Shown: positions 8,214 to 17,300 of the stretch, one piece after another | Layout of the letters: every line of letters starts with the position of its first letter | Numbering within the stretch: position 1 is the first letter of the stretch | Assembly (NCBI GenBank): GCA_018970725.1 | Contig: JAGWVU010000005.1 | Coordinates: forward strand, 106,959 to 170,958 | DNA from: Verrucomicrobiota bacterium | GTDB lineage: Bacteria > Verrucomicrobiota > Verrucomicrobiia > Verrucomicrobiales > DEV007 | DNA: 64,000 nt | Direction of reading: 5' to 3' | Notes under the pieces: generated by a model | What the model saw: only the letters and a program-made list of their open reading frames with translations | Told to the model about the DNA's origin: nothing | Databases searched by the model: none | Program-made: the position numbers and the translations under genes

Positions 8214-10049
8214 ATGCAAACCATCTTTTCCCTCTTCGTGACCGGGGTCGCGTTGGGCTCCCTGCTCACGTCCGCGTTCGGTCAAAGCCCGCCTCCGAGC
8301 CTTGAACCCGTGGTGGTCAGCGCCGGCAAGATTCCCCAAAAACCGGAATCCGTCGGCAGTTCGGTCAGCCTCCTCCCCCGGGAGGAACTCGACAAAACCC
8401 AAACCCGGCGGCTCCAAGACGCCTTCCGCCTCGTTCCGGGCACCGTTATCGTCCCCTCGGGCCAGACTGGTGCCACCGCCGCCCCCATCCTGCGCGGGGC
8501 CAATCCTAACCAAACCCAGATCGTGGTCGATGGAGTCCGGATCAGTGATGCCAACATCTATCCCGACGTGTTTCTCGGAGGAGAGGATCTCGGATTGGTC
8601 CAGAGCATCGAGGTTCTCCGCGGTCCACAAGGAGCCCTCTACGGCGGCGAAGCCATTGGGGGCGTGATTCAGGTCATCGCGCCCCGCGGTTCGGGCAGCC
8701 CGCAATCCTCGATCGATTTCCTCGCCGGCTCCTTCGGAACCTTCGGCTCCCGTTTGAGTGGTTCCGGCTCCCTCGAATCCTTTGACTATTCCCTCAGTGC
8801 CGGATGGAGCCAAACCGCGAACGACCGCCCGCATAACGATTTCGCAAACCTTTTCCAAGCCGTTCGATTCGATTTTCCTCTCGATACCACCACCACCGCC
8901 GGGTTCACCTTTCGAAACTCCCAACGCTCCTACCAATCACCCGGCACCATCCTCGAGAATGATCCTGACAACGCGGAAGAGGAGGAATTTCTCCTCTTCA
9001 CCGGGTATGTCGACGCCCGAATGACCAACCGTTGGAGCAGCAAACTGATCGCCGGCCGGCTCCAGCAAGACCTCGGCTTCATCGCTCCGCCCGCACCAGC
9101 AAGCATCGTCGACCACCGCAAACTGGTCTTGGACTGGCGCAACACCCTCACGTGGAGCGACCACCTGACCACCCTCATCGGCTCGGGATACGAGGTGCGA
9201 GACATGCTCAACACCGGCTACGGCTCGGTCTCGGCATCCGATGCCCTCGTCTCCCTCTACACCGACCAGACCTTCTCTCCTGTCGAACCCATCACCCTGT
9301 CCGCCGGCGGCCGGTGGGAACGCTACCGTTCCATCGGCGATGCCCTCACTTGGCGCACCGCGGCCGCCTGGCATCTCGAGAAAACCGGGACCACCTTCCG
9401 GACCAGCGCCGGATCCGGATTCCGCGCGCCCTCCTTCTTCGAGCTCTACGCAAACGACCCTTTTTTCAGGGGAAACCCCGGCTTGCAACCCGAGGAATCC
9501 CTCGGCTGGGACGCTGGCTTTTCCTCGCGGATCGGAGATTGCGGCACCCTCACCCTCACATGGTTCGACAACGATATCTCCGGCCTCATCGTAACCGACT
9601 TTGCCGCCACCCCTCTCTCCGTGCTCAACCTCCAGAGCGCCACAAACACCGGCGTGGAAGCTGATTTTTCCGGAGACTGGCAGGACCGGCTCTTCTATCG
9701 CATCGCCTATACCTATTTGCAGGCGGAGGATGCGGACAGTGGCGCGCGCCTCCTCCGCCGCCCCAAACACGCCCTCGGGTTCGATGTCCATGCGCCAGTC
9801 GGAAATCGTCTCACCCTCGGTCTCGGCGGCCAACTCATCGCAGACCGGCTCGACATCGACCCGGCTTCCTACCAGACCATCCCCGGGGACAGCTACGCTC
9901 TCGGACGCGCCTACGCTTCCCTCCGAGTCACCGAACGGTGCGAGGCCCAAGTCTCGGTGGAAAACCTGTTCGACGAACCCTACGACGTCATCGCTGGGTT
10001 TCCCGGACGGGGAACCGGTGTCTTCGGCGGGTTCAAACTGAGCTTTTAG
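8214..10049 (+). CDS. btuB: TonB-dependent outer-membrane cobalamin receptor (BtuB-like)
   Basis: A 611-residue receptor close to BtuB in length. A signal peptide (cleavage near AFGQ) is followed by a TonB box-like EPVVVSAGK (31-39), the plug domain with LQDAFRLVPG, APILRGANPNQTQIVVDGVRI and IEVLRGPQGALYGGEAIGGVIQV, then a beta-barrel ending in GGFKLSF with the terminal Phe needed for outer-membrane assembly. It imports cobalamins using TonB energy. The cobalamin riboswitch immediately upstream makes the B12 assignment strong. The GGAGG site 6 bases before the ATG fixes the start. It is transcribed away from btuF-btuD-btuC-cobU. Its 3' end overlaps the convergent ArsC-like gene by 17 bases. 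Confidence 0.93.
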   Translation: MQTIFSLFVTGVALGSLLTSAFGQSPPPSLEPVVVSAGKIPQKPESVGSSVSLLPREELDKTQTRRLQDAFRLVPGTVIVPSGQTGATAAPILRGANPNQTQIVVDGVRISDANIYPDVFLGGEDLGLVQSIEVLRGPQGALYGGEAIGGVIQVIAPRGSGSPQSSIDFLAGSFGTFGSRLSGSGSLESFDYSLSAGWSQTANDRPHNDFANLFQAVRFDFPLDTTTTAGFTFRNSQRSYQSPGTILENDPDNAEEEEFLLFTGYVDARMTNRWSSKLIAGRLQQDLGFIAPPAPASIVDHRKLVLDWRNTLTWSDHLTTLIGSGYEVRDMLNTGYGSVSASDALVSLYTDQTFSPVEPITLSAGGRWERYRSIGDALTWRTAAAWHLEKTGTTFRTSAGSGFRAPSFFELYANDPFFRGNPGLQPEESLGWDAGFSSRIGDCGTLTLTWFDNDISGLIVTDFAATPLSVLNLQSATNTGVEADFSGDWQDRLFYRIAYTYLQAEDADSGARLLRRPKHALGFDVHAPVGNRLTLGLGGQLIADRLDIDPASYQTIPGDSYALGRAYASLRVTERCEAQVSVENLFDEPYDVIAGFPGRGTGVFGGFKLSF

Positions 10050-10425
10050 CGTCCGGTTGCCATCCTCCGGGCAGAAGCTTTTCACCCCAGATTTCCTCGC
10101 GAAATCCCAGGAGACGGATGCCTCGCCGCTCGTCGATCAGAAAGGGGCGCTTCACCAGATTGCCTTGGGAGGAAAGCAACTCCAACCCTGCGGCAGGTGC
10201 CATCCGAGGCAGCTTGTCCTTCAAACCGAGGGCCCGGTAATCCTGACCGGAAGTGTTGCACAACGCCCGGAGATCTCCGCCGACCGTCTCGAGCATCGCT
10301 TGCAACTCGGTCACAGCCGGTGGTGCGTCCCGGATCGGAATTTCCTCAAAGTCGATCCCGGCGGCACGCAGCCACTTGGTCGCCTTCTGGCAGGTGCCAC
10401 AGTTTCGATACGTGTAAATCTTCAT
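10033..10425 (-). CDS. ArsC/Spx family thioredoxin-fold protein
   Basis: A 130-residue protein of the ArsC/Spx/YffB superfamily, close to normal length. It opens MKIYTYRNCGTCQKATKWL, with a CGTC redox pair at residues 10-13, followed by the IDFEEIPIRDAPPAVTEL segment and KRPFLIDERRGIRLLGF near the C-terminus, where the family has its cis-Pro/substrate loop. Members are arsenate reductases, Spx regulators or uncharacterised thiol reductases; the CxxC form favours the Spx/YffB side but does not prove it. Its ATG overlaps the sulfatase stop codon by 4 bases, so the two are co-translated. No arsenic resistance genes are nearby. Confidence 0.8.
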   Translation of the reverse strand: MKIYTYRNCGTCQKATKWLRAAGIDFEEIPIRDAPPAVTELQAMLETVGGDLRALCNTSGQDYRALGLKDKLPRMAPAAGLELLSSQGNLVKRPFLIDERRGIRLLGFREEIWGEKLLPGGWQPDAKSSV

Positions 10426-11942
10426 CGATCGTCTCCTTCGTGAACGTCCCCTCTCCGGATCCCGTCCAAACGCTCTTGCATCTCGCGAACCCGCCCGGGA
10501 TGGACCTCGGCAAGGTTCCGGGTTTCACCTGAATCCGACTCGAGGTCATACAACTGCGGACCGGGGTCATTGCCCAGCTCCGTCCCGGTGGAGACACTGG
10601 TCTTCGGTCCCTTGGCGGGCATGATGTACTTCCACCGGCCGGCGCGCAACGCCAGGCCGTTACCCTGAAGAACGACTTCCTGACGCCCCGCCGGCGATTC
10701 GCCAAGGATCGCGGGGAGAACGTCACGACTGTCCGGAGCCTCGGCCGGATCGAGCGCCTGCCCCGTCAGAGCGGCAAACGTCGCAGGAAAGTCCACTTGG
10801 GAGACGATCGCATCGCTCACCCCCGGTTTGATCCGGGCCGGCCAACGCACCATGAAGGGAACCCGGGTCCCACCCTCGAATTTGCTGTATTTCCCGCCGC
10901 GCAGCGATCCGGCGGGACGATGCCCCCCCAGTTTTTCCACCGCCCCGTCCGCGTAACCGTCGTCAAGCACCGGACCATTGTCGCTGCTCAAGAGGACAAG
11001 CGTGTTCGCCGTCAGGCTGAGTCGATCGAGCGTCGCAAGGAGTTCCCCGACACACCAGTCGGCCTGAACGATGACGTCACCGCGCGGCCCCAGCTTCGTC
11101 CTGCCCACGAACCTCGGGTGAGGCACACGTGGCACGTGAGGATCATGCAAGGCAACGTGGAGAAAAAACGGTTTCGTTGCATTGCGCTCCAAGAACCCCA
11201 CGGCTTCTTGGGTGAACCTGTCCGCCATCTCTTCGTCTTTCCACATCGCGCCCCCCCCTCCATCCATGGTTCCGATTCTGGATATGCCATTGACGATGCT
11301 CATGTCATGGCCATGACTGGGACGCATCCTCAGCAGCTCCGGATTGCCCTTTCCCGTGGGAAGGTTCCCGACCGGCTTCCCGTAGCTTACGGTGATGGGG
11401 TCGGCGGGATCCTGGCCTTCGACACGATGTCCCCGGACATAAACGCAGGGAACCCGATCACCCGTCGCTGCCATGATGAACGATTCGTCGAAGCCCACTT
11501 CGAGCGGACCGGGCCGGATCTCCCCATTCCAGTCGATCTTGCCGCTCCCCAACCCGAGGTGCCACTTTCCCACGATGCCCGTGCGGTAGCCCGCCCGCTG
11601 GAAAATGGAAGGCAAGGTGGTCCGCCCCGGCCGGATGATGAGGCGGGCATCTCCGGGCAGAATGCCGGTGCCTTCCTGACGCCACGCATACTCCCCGGTG
11701 AACAGGGCGTAACGTGAGGGAGTGCAGGTGGCGGCGGCCGCATAGCCATTGGTGAAGCGGAGTCCCTCGCGGGCGATTCGATCAATGTTCGGGGTCGGAA
11801 TGTGAGTCCCTCCGTAGGCCCCGCAATCTCCATACCCAAGATCATCCGCGTAGATCAACAGGATGTTCGGCAAGGGCGCGGCGGTGGCAGGGACAAGACA
11901 CGCGATGGCCGCGGCATGGATGACGAACCGGATTGGGGACAT
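10422..11942 (-). CDS. Secreted sulfatase (arylsulfatase family)
   Basis: A 506-residue type I sulfatase with a signal peptide (ending near ATAA). The formylglycine consensus CTPSR (C73-R77) sits in the expected place after the metal-binding ADDLGYGD segment (32-39), and GKWHLG, HDPHVP and SSDNGP are further active-site blocks. It hydrolyses sulfate esters, in this setting probably of sulfated polysaccharides. The ATG at 11942 is chosen because it directly precedes the signal peptide; upstream in-frame codons show no family similarity. Activity needs oxidation of Cys73 by an FGE or anaerobic maturase encoded elsewhere. It is coupled to the following ArsC/Spx-like gene by a 4-base overlap. Confidence 0.92.
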   Translation of the reverse strand: MSPIRFVIHAAAIACLVPATAAPLPNILLIYADDLGYGDCGAYGGTHIPTPNIDRIAREGLRFTNGYAAAATCTPSRYALFTGEYAWRQEGTGILPGDARLIIRPGRTTLPSIFQRAGYRTGIVGKWHLGLGSGKIDWNGEIRPGPLEVGFDESFIMAATGDRVPCVYVRGHRVEGQDPADPITVSYGKPVGNLPTGKGNPELLRMRPSHGHDMSIVNGISRIGTMDGGGGAMWKDEEMADRFTQEAVGFLERNATKPFFLHVALHDPHVPRVPHPRFVGRTKLGPRGDVIVQADWCVGELLATLDRLSLTANTLVLLSSDNGPVLDDGYADGAVEKLGGHRPAGSLRGGKYSKFEGGTRVPFMVRWPARIKPGVSDAIVSQVDFPATFAALTGQALDPAEAPDSRDVLPAILGESPAGRQEVVLQGNGLALRAGRWKYIMPAKGPKTSVSTGTELGNDPGPQLYDLESDSGETRNLAEVHPGRVREMQERLDGIRRGDVHEGDDR

Positions 11943-12139
11943 GCCAGTCCTACACGAGCACCAACCGCTCCGGCACGCAAGCAAATGGGTCCATCCCGTG
12001 AATGATCGTTTTGCACTTTTTTGATCGGAAACCCTTGACTCAAGACATTCCATTGAGGCATACCCGGCGCAGGTGCGTCGGCCAGAACCTTTCTCCTCCC
12101 GACCGCCTCACGGAATCCCCCCGGGGTTCAACGCACCGC

Positions 12140-13468
12140 ATGTCGACCCGCATCCTCACCGTTTTGCTCCTGGTGACGGCCTTGGCCTATGCGCCATTGG
12201 CCCATGGGTGTGTTGAGGACGGCAAGTGGTTCGTGCTCGATGGCATCCTTGTGGCCGCATTTCTTTCGCACGGGTTGGGGCTCATCACCAAGCGACAGCG
12301 CCCGGCCCTGCCCCTGCCGCTCCTGGTCCCCGCCGGTTGTCTGATGGTGCTCGCGGCCTTTCAGGCACTCAACCCGCACTACATCTATGACCCGGTCACC
12401 CAAGGCCTGCGCTCGCTCGGAAACTTCCGGCCTGGCTTTCCCTGGACCGTGGATCAACACACGACCGTCGTGGCATTGACCCATTGGGGGGCCTTGGGGC
12501 TCGCCTTTCTCACCATGACGGATCTCTTCCGAAAGCGCGAGACGCGCTGGCTCCTACTCGGGGCCATTTCCGTCATCGGGGCCGCGATGTCCGTGTTCGC
12601 GATTTTCTGCAAAATGCAGGGAGGGATCATCGTCCCGTTCACCAAGACTCCGTCGGAGACATTTTTCGGAACGTTCGTCTATCATGGGCATGCCGCGGCG
12701 TTCCTCAACCTCTGCTGGCCTGCCGCCCTGGCCCTGGTGATGCTTTCCCAGCACGGCGAACGACCGTTCATCCGCATTCTCGGGGTCAATGCCTTCCTGC
12801 TGATTTTCCTCGGCCTTTTCGTCAACACCTCCAAGTTCGGCCATCTCTCGGCCCTCCCCTCATTGGCCGTAGCCCTTCTTCTCATGAGGCGGGCCGTTCC
12901 CTCGAACCTTCAAGGCTTGCCCCTGGGGGTGAAACTGGTCCTGTCCGGGGTGGTCCTCGCCACCGCCGTATTTTTGATGGTTCCAATCTTGGCCCCGGCC
13001 ATCGGTCGGTGGAACGAGGTGATACAGAAAGGCTTCGGCAACCGCCCCGTTCTTTTCAGCGTGGCCACCGGCATCATCCGGCAATATCCCGTCTGGGGAA
13101 CGGGACCTGGCACCTTTTCCCTCGTCGTCCCCTATTTTACGGTCTCCCTCGATGCAACGTATCGCGGAAAACTGACCCACGCCCATCAGGACTACCTGCA
13201 GACCATGGTCGAGTGGGGCGTGATCGGATTCGGGCTATGGCTGGCCATCGTGGCCGGCGGTTTCCTGAGAGGCGTGCGGACCTGCCTCCGGCATCCCATG
13301 GAACTATCGACGATCACCAGCTTGGTGGCTCTCGCCATTCTCGGAACTCATTGTCTCCTCGACTTCCCACTCCAGATCGGATCACTCCGTCTTTACGCGG
13401 CCTCCCATCTCGCGTTGTTGTGGAGGGATCGCTCCGCGAATCGCCAGAAAGTCGCTGACGAAGAATAA
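12140..13468 (+). CDS. O-antigen ligase/polymerase-like membrane protein (Wzy_C family)
   Basis: A 442-residue integral membrane protein with about ten or more hydrophobic segments and a large periplasmic loop. The late segment RPVLFSVATGIIRQYPVWGTGPGTF, then THAHQDYLQTMVEWGVIGF, is the signature of the Wzy_C/WaaL superfamily (short GxGxGxF, then HxHNxxLxxxxExG-like). Such proteins ligate or polymerise surface polysaccharide on undecaprenyl carriers. The ATG at 12140 is chosen because it begins the first membrane segment. No glycosyltransferases flank it, so it is an orphan. It converges on the small SdrD-like gene with a 4-base gap. Role in a particular polysaccharide is unknown. Confidence 0.8.
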   Translation: MSTRILTVLLLVTALAYAPLAHGCVEDGKWFVLDGILVAAFLSHGLGLITKRQRPALPLPLLVPAGCLMVLAAFQALNPHYIYDPVTQGLRSLGNFRPGFPWTVDQHTTVVALTHWGALGLAFLTMTDLFRKRETRWLLLGAISVIGAAMSVFAIFCKMQGGIIVPFTKTPSETFFGTFVYHGHAAAFLNLCWPAALALVMLSQHGERPFIRILGVNAFLLIFLGLFVNTSKFGHLSALPSLAVALLLMRRAVPSNLQGLPLGVKLVLSGVVLATAVFLMVPILAPAIGRWNEVIQKGFGNRPVLFSVATGIIRQYPVWGTGPGTFSLVVPYFTVSLDATYRGKLTHAHQDYLQTMVEWGVIGFGLWLAIVAGGFLRGVRTCLRHPMELSTITSLVALAILGTHCLLDFPLQIGSLRLYAASHLALLWRDRSANRQKVADEE

Positions 13469-13472
13469 CCGC

Positions 13473-14000
13473 TCAGGGCTTGAACGGAGAAATCTCGGGG
13501 TCGATGATCGACGTGATATTGACAAAGTTGCGGCGTCCAGCCGTGCCATCCGTGGAGAAACCGCCCGACCCGGCGTCCGTCGATTCATAAGTGTCCGGGA
13601 GCATCACGACGCCCCCGCCGCTGCGGGACAACGGAACCTTGAGTTCAATGCTCGCGTTGGACGCGGTGACTTCAAGATTCTGGCTGGTGCGAGTGGCTCC
13701 GTCGGGAAACTCCAACTGGACCCGGTAACTCCCAGGAGGCAGGTTCTGGAAAATGAACTCCCCGTTGACCACGGTGTAGGCCGCACCGACGGATGTCCAT
13801 TTTCCATCGGTCAGCTTGAACAAGGTCGCTGAAGAGGCGACATGCTCACCCGGGTCGTAAGATCCGTTCTGATTGTCATCGGCGAAGATACTTCCGCGAA
13901 TTTGACCGGAATTCACCGCGAAACTCAGACCCGGGAGGAGTCCGGACGCCAAGAGAACGCCGTGGAGCAAGGGACCTGCCACTGAAAGCCTTTTCATCAT
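13473..14000 (-). CDS. Secreted SdrD B-like / prealbumin-like domain protein
   Basis: A 175-residue secreted protein. A signal peptide (hydrophobic LLHGVLLASGLLPG, cleavage near SFA) is followed by one SdrD B-like beta-sandwich (about 33-120): GSIFADDNQNGSYDPGE holds the D-x-N-x-N/D calcium-binding type loop, and FIFQNLPPGSYRVQLEFPDG is the second hallmark. The rest is low-complexity Ser/Gly with a hydrophobic end. Such domains act as rigid calcium-stabilised spacers or adhesin parts. The start is one of two adjacent ATGs (14000 or 13997). It is divergent from the giant M6-like gene and might share its promoter region. No enzymatic role is apparent. Confidence 0.72.
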   Translation of the reverse strand: MMKRLSVAGPLLHGVLLASGLLPGLSFAVNSGQIRGSIFADDNQNGSYDPGEHVASSATLFKLTDGKWTSVGAAYTVVNGEFIFQNLPPGSYRVQLEFPDGATRTSQNLEVTASNASIELKVPLSRSGGGVVMLPDTYESTDAGSGGFSTDGTAGRRNFVNITSIIDPEISPFKP

Positions 14001-14353
14001 CTTCTCAGATTTGCATGGGCGATCGCTGACCGCCCGGGGTTATTGTCACACACTGAGGAGGCCCCCCTTCCAGATTCGCAGAGAGCCCGCACCCTCCGCA
14101 TTTCATCCACCGCACACACCAGCGTCAAGCATTTAAAAAAAAGTTTCGCCGTGACCATTTTAACCGGAGATTCCCTCTTGACATCACGGGAGCATCCTTC
14201 TTAGGCTCGCATCCGGTATTGGTGAAAGCAGGTCTTACCCAGCTCGAAACGGTCCTGGTGAAAACCTAGGAGATTTTTCGTGACCTTCTCTCCCCGAACC
14301 GATAGAAGCTGAAACCCCGCGACCTTGTTTTCCGCCCTGAAGACAAGCGAGCT
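14001..14353. other. Divergent intergenic region with candidate promoter and long leader
   Basis: This 353-base gap lies between the divergent SdrD-like and giant M6-like genes. It contains an A-rich patch (14131-14166) and a candidate promoter for the rightward gene: TTGACA (14178-14183), an 18-base spacer and TAGGCT (14202-14207). A leader of roughly 140 bases would follow, with a repeated GGTGAAA (14221-14227 and 14258-14264) and a possible 10-codon leader ORF (GTG 14280, after AGGAGA at 14268-14273, stop at 14310-14312). I recognise no named RNA family in it. Confidence 0.4.
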
Positions 14354-17300
14354 TTGAACCAAACAACGCCAGTGAACACGGTTGCCACACCCAGCCCATT
14401 TCCGGGGTCTAGTCCATCCCTAGGTCGGGATCTCCCCTTCGCACTCCCCCGATCCTCCTCCGCAGCGCTGGCGGCGCTCCTTCTGCTGCTCGGTGGCGTC
14501 GCCGCCGCCCTCGAAGCCCCCACTGCCACCGAACTCCAGGAGGCCCGGATCCGCGGTGATCTCGCCTCCCGGCTCGACTTCGTCCGGGCTCTGGGTAACG
14601 ATCAACCCACCACGAGTTTCCTTCGTCTGGCCAAGGCCAAGATCGAGGAGGCCGCGGCCATCGCTCTTGGAAACCCTCCGCCCGCTCCCGTCTCCCCCAA
14701 CGTCGACCTTTCTCCCGTTGGTTCGCCGAGAATCCTCACCCTCCTGATCGACTTCTCCGATTCCAGGGCCCCCGCCGCTCCGAGCCCCGCGTTCATTGCG
14801 GCCAATCTTTTCGGGGAGGGTTCCCAGGTCGCTCAAGGGTTCGCTCCCTTCGAGAGCATGAACCGGTATTATCTCCGGGCCTCGGAGCGCAGGTTGAATC
14901 TCCAAGGGAACGTGCTGGGATGGTATCGCTTCCCTTCCCCACGCTCAACCTACACCCCGGCGGATGGGGCGACCAACCCGCAACGGAACCAGGCCATCTT
15001 CGACCTCGTCAAGGCGGCGATGGATTCCTTCAACAGCACGCACGACTTCAGCCAGTATGACAACAACGGTGACGGAGTCATCGACGCCGTCACCGTTCTC
15101 TTCACGGGCGGCAAATCGGCCTGGGGCACGTTCTGGTGCGGCTATGAGTGGTCCTTCACCGTTCCGGACGCGGCCTCAACCGTCTGGGATGGGAAAACGG
15201 TGAAGAATTTCGTCTTCCAACCCTTCGAGACCCGGGGCACCAACGGGAGCGACTTCAACCCGCGCGGCATGATCCATCAGATGGGGCACCTTCTGGGGCT
15301 TCCCGATTATTTTGATTCGTCGCCCGAGGCCGCCCCCACCGGCGGATTGGGTGGCTTGGATATCATGGACGGGCTGCGGGGGAACCACAACGCCTTCTCC
15401 CGCTGGGTTCTGGGGTGGATTCAACCCACCGTCATCGGCCGCAGCGCGTCGTCCACGACCATCACCCTCAACGCCAGCGGCGACCCCGCGCTTCTCGAGG
15501 CAGGGAACCCCGGCAGGAAGGCGACCGCGATCTTTCCGAATGCTTCCGGGGATCCCTTCAGCTTTTTCCTCGTGGAGAACCGCTTCCGGATCGGCAACGA
15601 CCTCGGCGTCGGCACCGTGCCAAACTCCGCCCTCCCCGCGGATGGCCTCGTCATCTGGCGGGTCAACGCCCAACAGATTTTGGATGGAGGAGGAAACCCG
15701 ACCGCTTCACAGAACGACAATTCCGGAACCACTCCGAAATTGCTGTCATTGATCGAGGGAGACGGTCTCGCTCAAATCGATCTCGGCCGACCGGCGGATC
15801 TTGGTGATTATTACAACTCGACCAAGACCTTCACCCCAACCTCGAAGCCTTCCAGTCAGGATGCACAGGGCCGGCCAACCAACGTGTCGCTGAGCCGGAT
15901 CTCGGCGAACGGACGCACCATGACCGCCCTCGTGTCCGTGCCCGCCTTCAGCACGACGGTCGTGGCCACCCCGGTGATTTCCCCGGCGGGACGTTCTTTC
16001 ACCACCCCGGTGACCAATGTGACCCTCACCTGCGCCACACCGGGTGCCACCATCTATTACACTCTGGATGGGTCCACCCCAAGCGCTTCTTCCACCCCTT
16101 ACACGGCCCCCTTCACCGTGAGCGCGGCCACCACGCTGGTCCGCGCCCGGGCGCTCAAGTCGGGCATGACGGACAGCCCGACCGCCAGTGCCACCTTCAC
16201 CTATACCCCCCCCACCGAACTGCTCAACGGCGTGGCTAGGTCGAGTCAGTCCGGAAACCTCGGGGCCTTTGCTTATTATGTAGTCAATGTGCCCGCCGGA
16301 CAGACCCGCCTCGAAATCTCGACCACCGGCACCACCGGGGACGCGGATCTCTATGTCAAGCAAGGCAGCCTGCCAACGCTGGCCGACTACGACTTCCGTC
16401 CATTCCGTCCTGGCAGCGCCGAGTCCGTGGTCGTCAGCACCCCCGCGGAGGGGCCATGGTTCGTCATGCTCCACGGCTTCCAAGCTTACAGCGCCGTTTC
16501 CGTCACCGCCCGCTTTACCCGGGTTTTGACCACCACAGTGGCGGCGCCTGTCCTGACGCCCGGACGGGGAACCTACGTGAACCTCGCACAGGTCACCATG
16601 ACCACGACCACCACCGGGGCGACCATTCGCTACACCACTGATCGCTCCGACCCCACCCCGTCTTCTCCCGCCTATACCGGTCCCTTGACGATCAATGCCA
16701 CCACCCAAGTGCGCGCCCGGAGCTTCCTGCCCAACTTCTCCCCTAGTACCATCACGACCATTGATTACACGATCACCTCGCCGGAGCCCGCCGCGGCCCA
16801 GAGTCTCACCAAGAATGTGACGTTCGGTCCAATCACCGGGCTGCTCAATTCTTTCCGCTATTTCAAGATCGACGTTCCCCCTGACCAGAACAGTCTGGTG
16901 ATTCGGACATTCGGCGGCTCGGGGAACTGCGATCTCTACGTCACTGCCCCCAACAGGACGGGTTCCACCCTGCCGACCCTCAGCGACTTCGACTACCGGC
17001 CCTTCGCGTTGACCAACAACGAGACGGTAACCATCACCGACCCCCCGTCCGGCACTTGGTATATTCTTCTCCACGGATTCGCCTCTTACAATTCGGTGGG
17101 CCTGATCGCGGACTATTCGCGCCTCCTCGGTCAGGTCGCGCCCCCCCAATTCTCCCCGCTTCCGGGCGTCTATAACACCGGTTCGGTTCAAGTGACTCTC
17201 TCCAGTGCGACGCAGGGTGCAACCATTCGCTACACGACAGACGGCAGCGAGCCGGGCGAGTCCTCGGCCGTATTCACCTCCCCGATCATCCTTAATTCCC

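Noticed and set aside
8001..8936. N-terminal extension of the btuF frame up to 8936
   Set aside because: That part is antisense to the riboswitch and to btuB and has no signal peptide or family similarity; BtuF similarity begins only after about position 7930.
14178..14353. Leader of the giant gene as a known riboswitch
   Set aside because: I compared it by eye with cobalamin, c-di-GMP and SAM-type cores and saw no matching conserved core.
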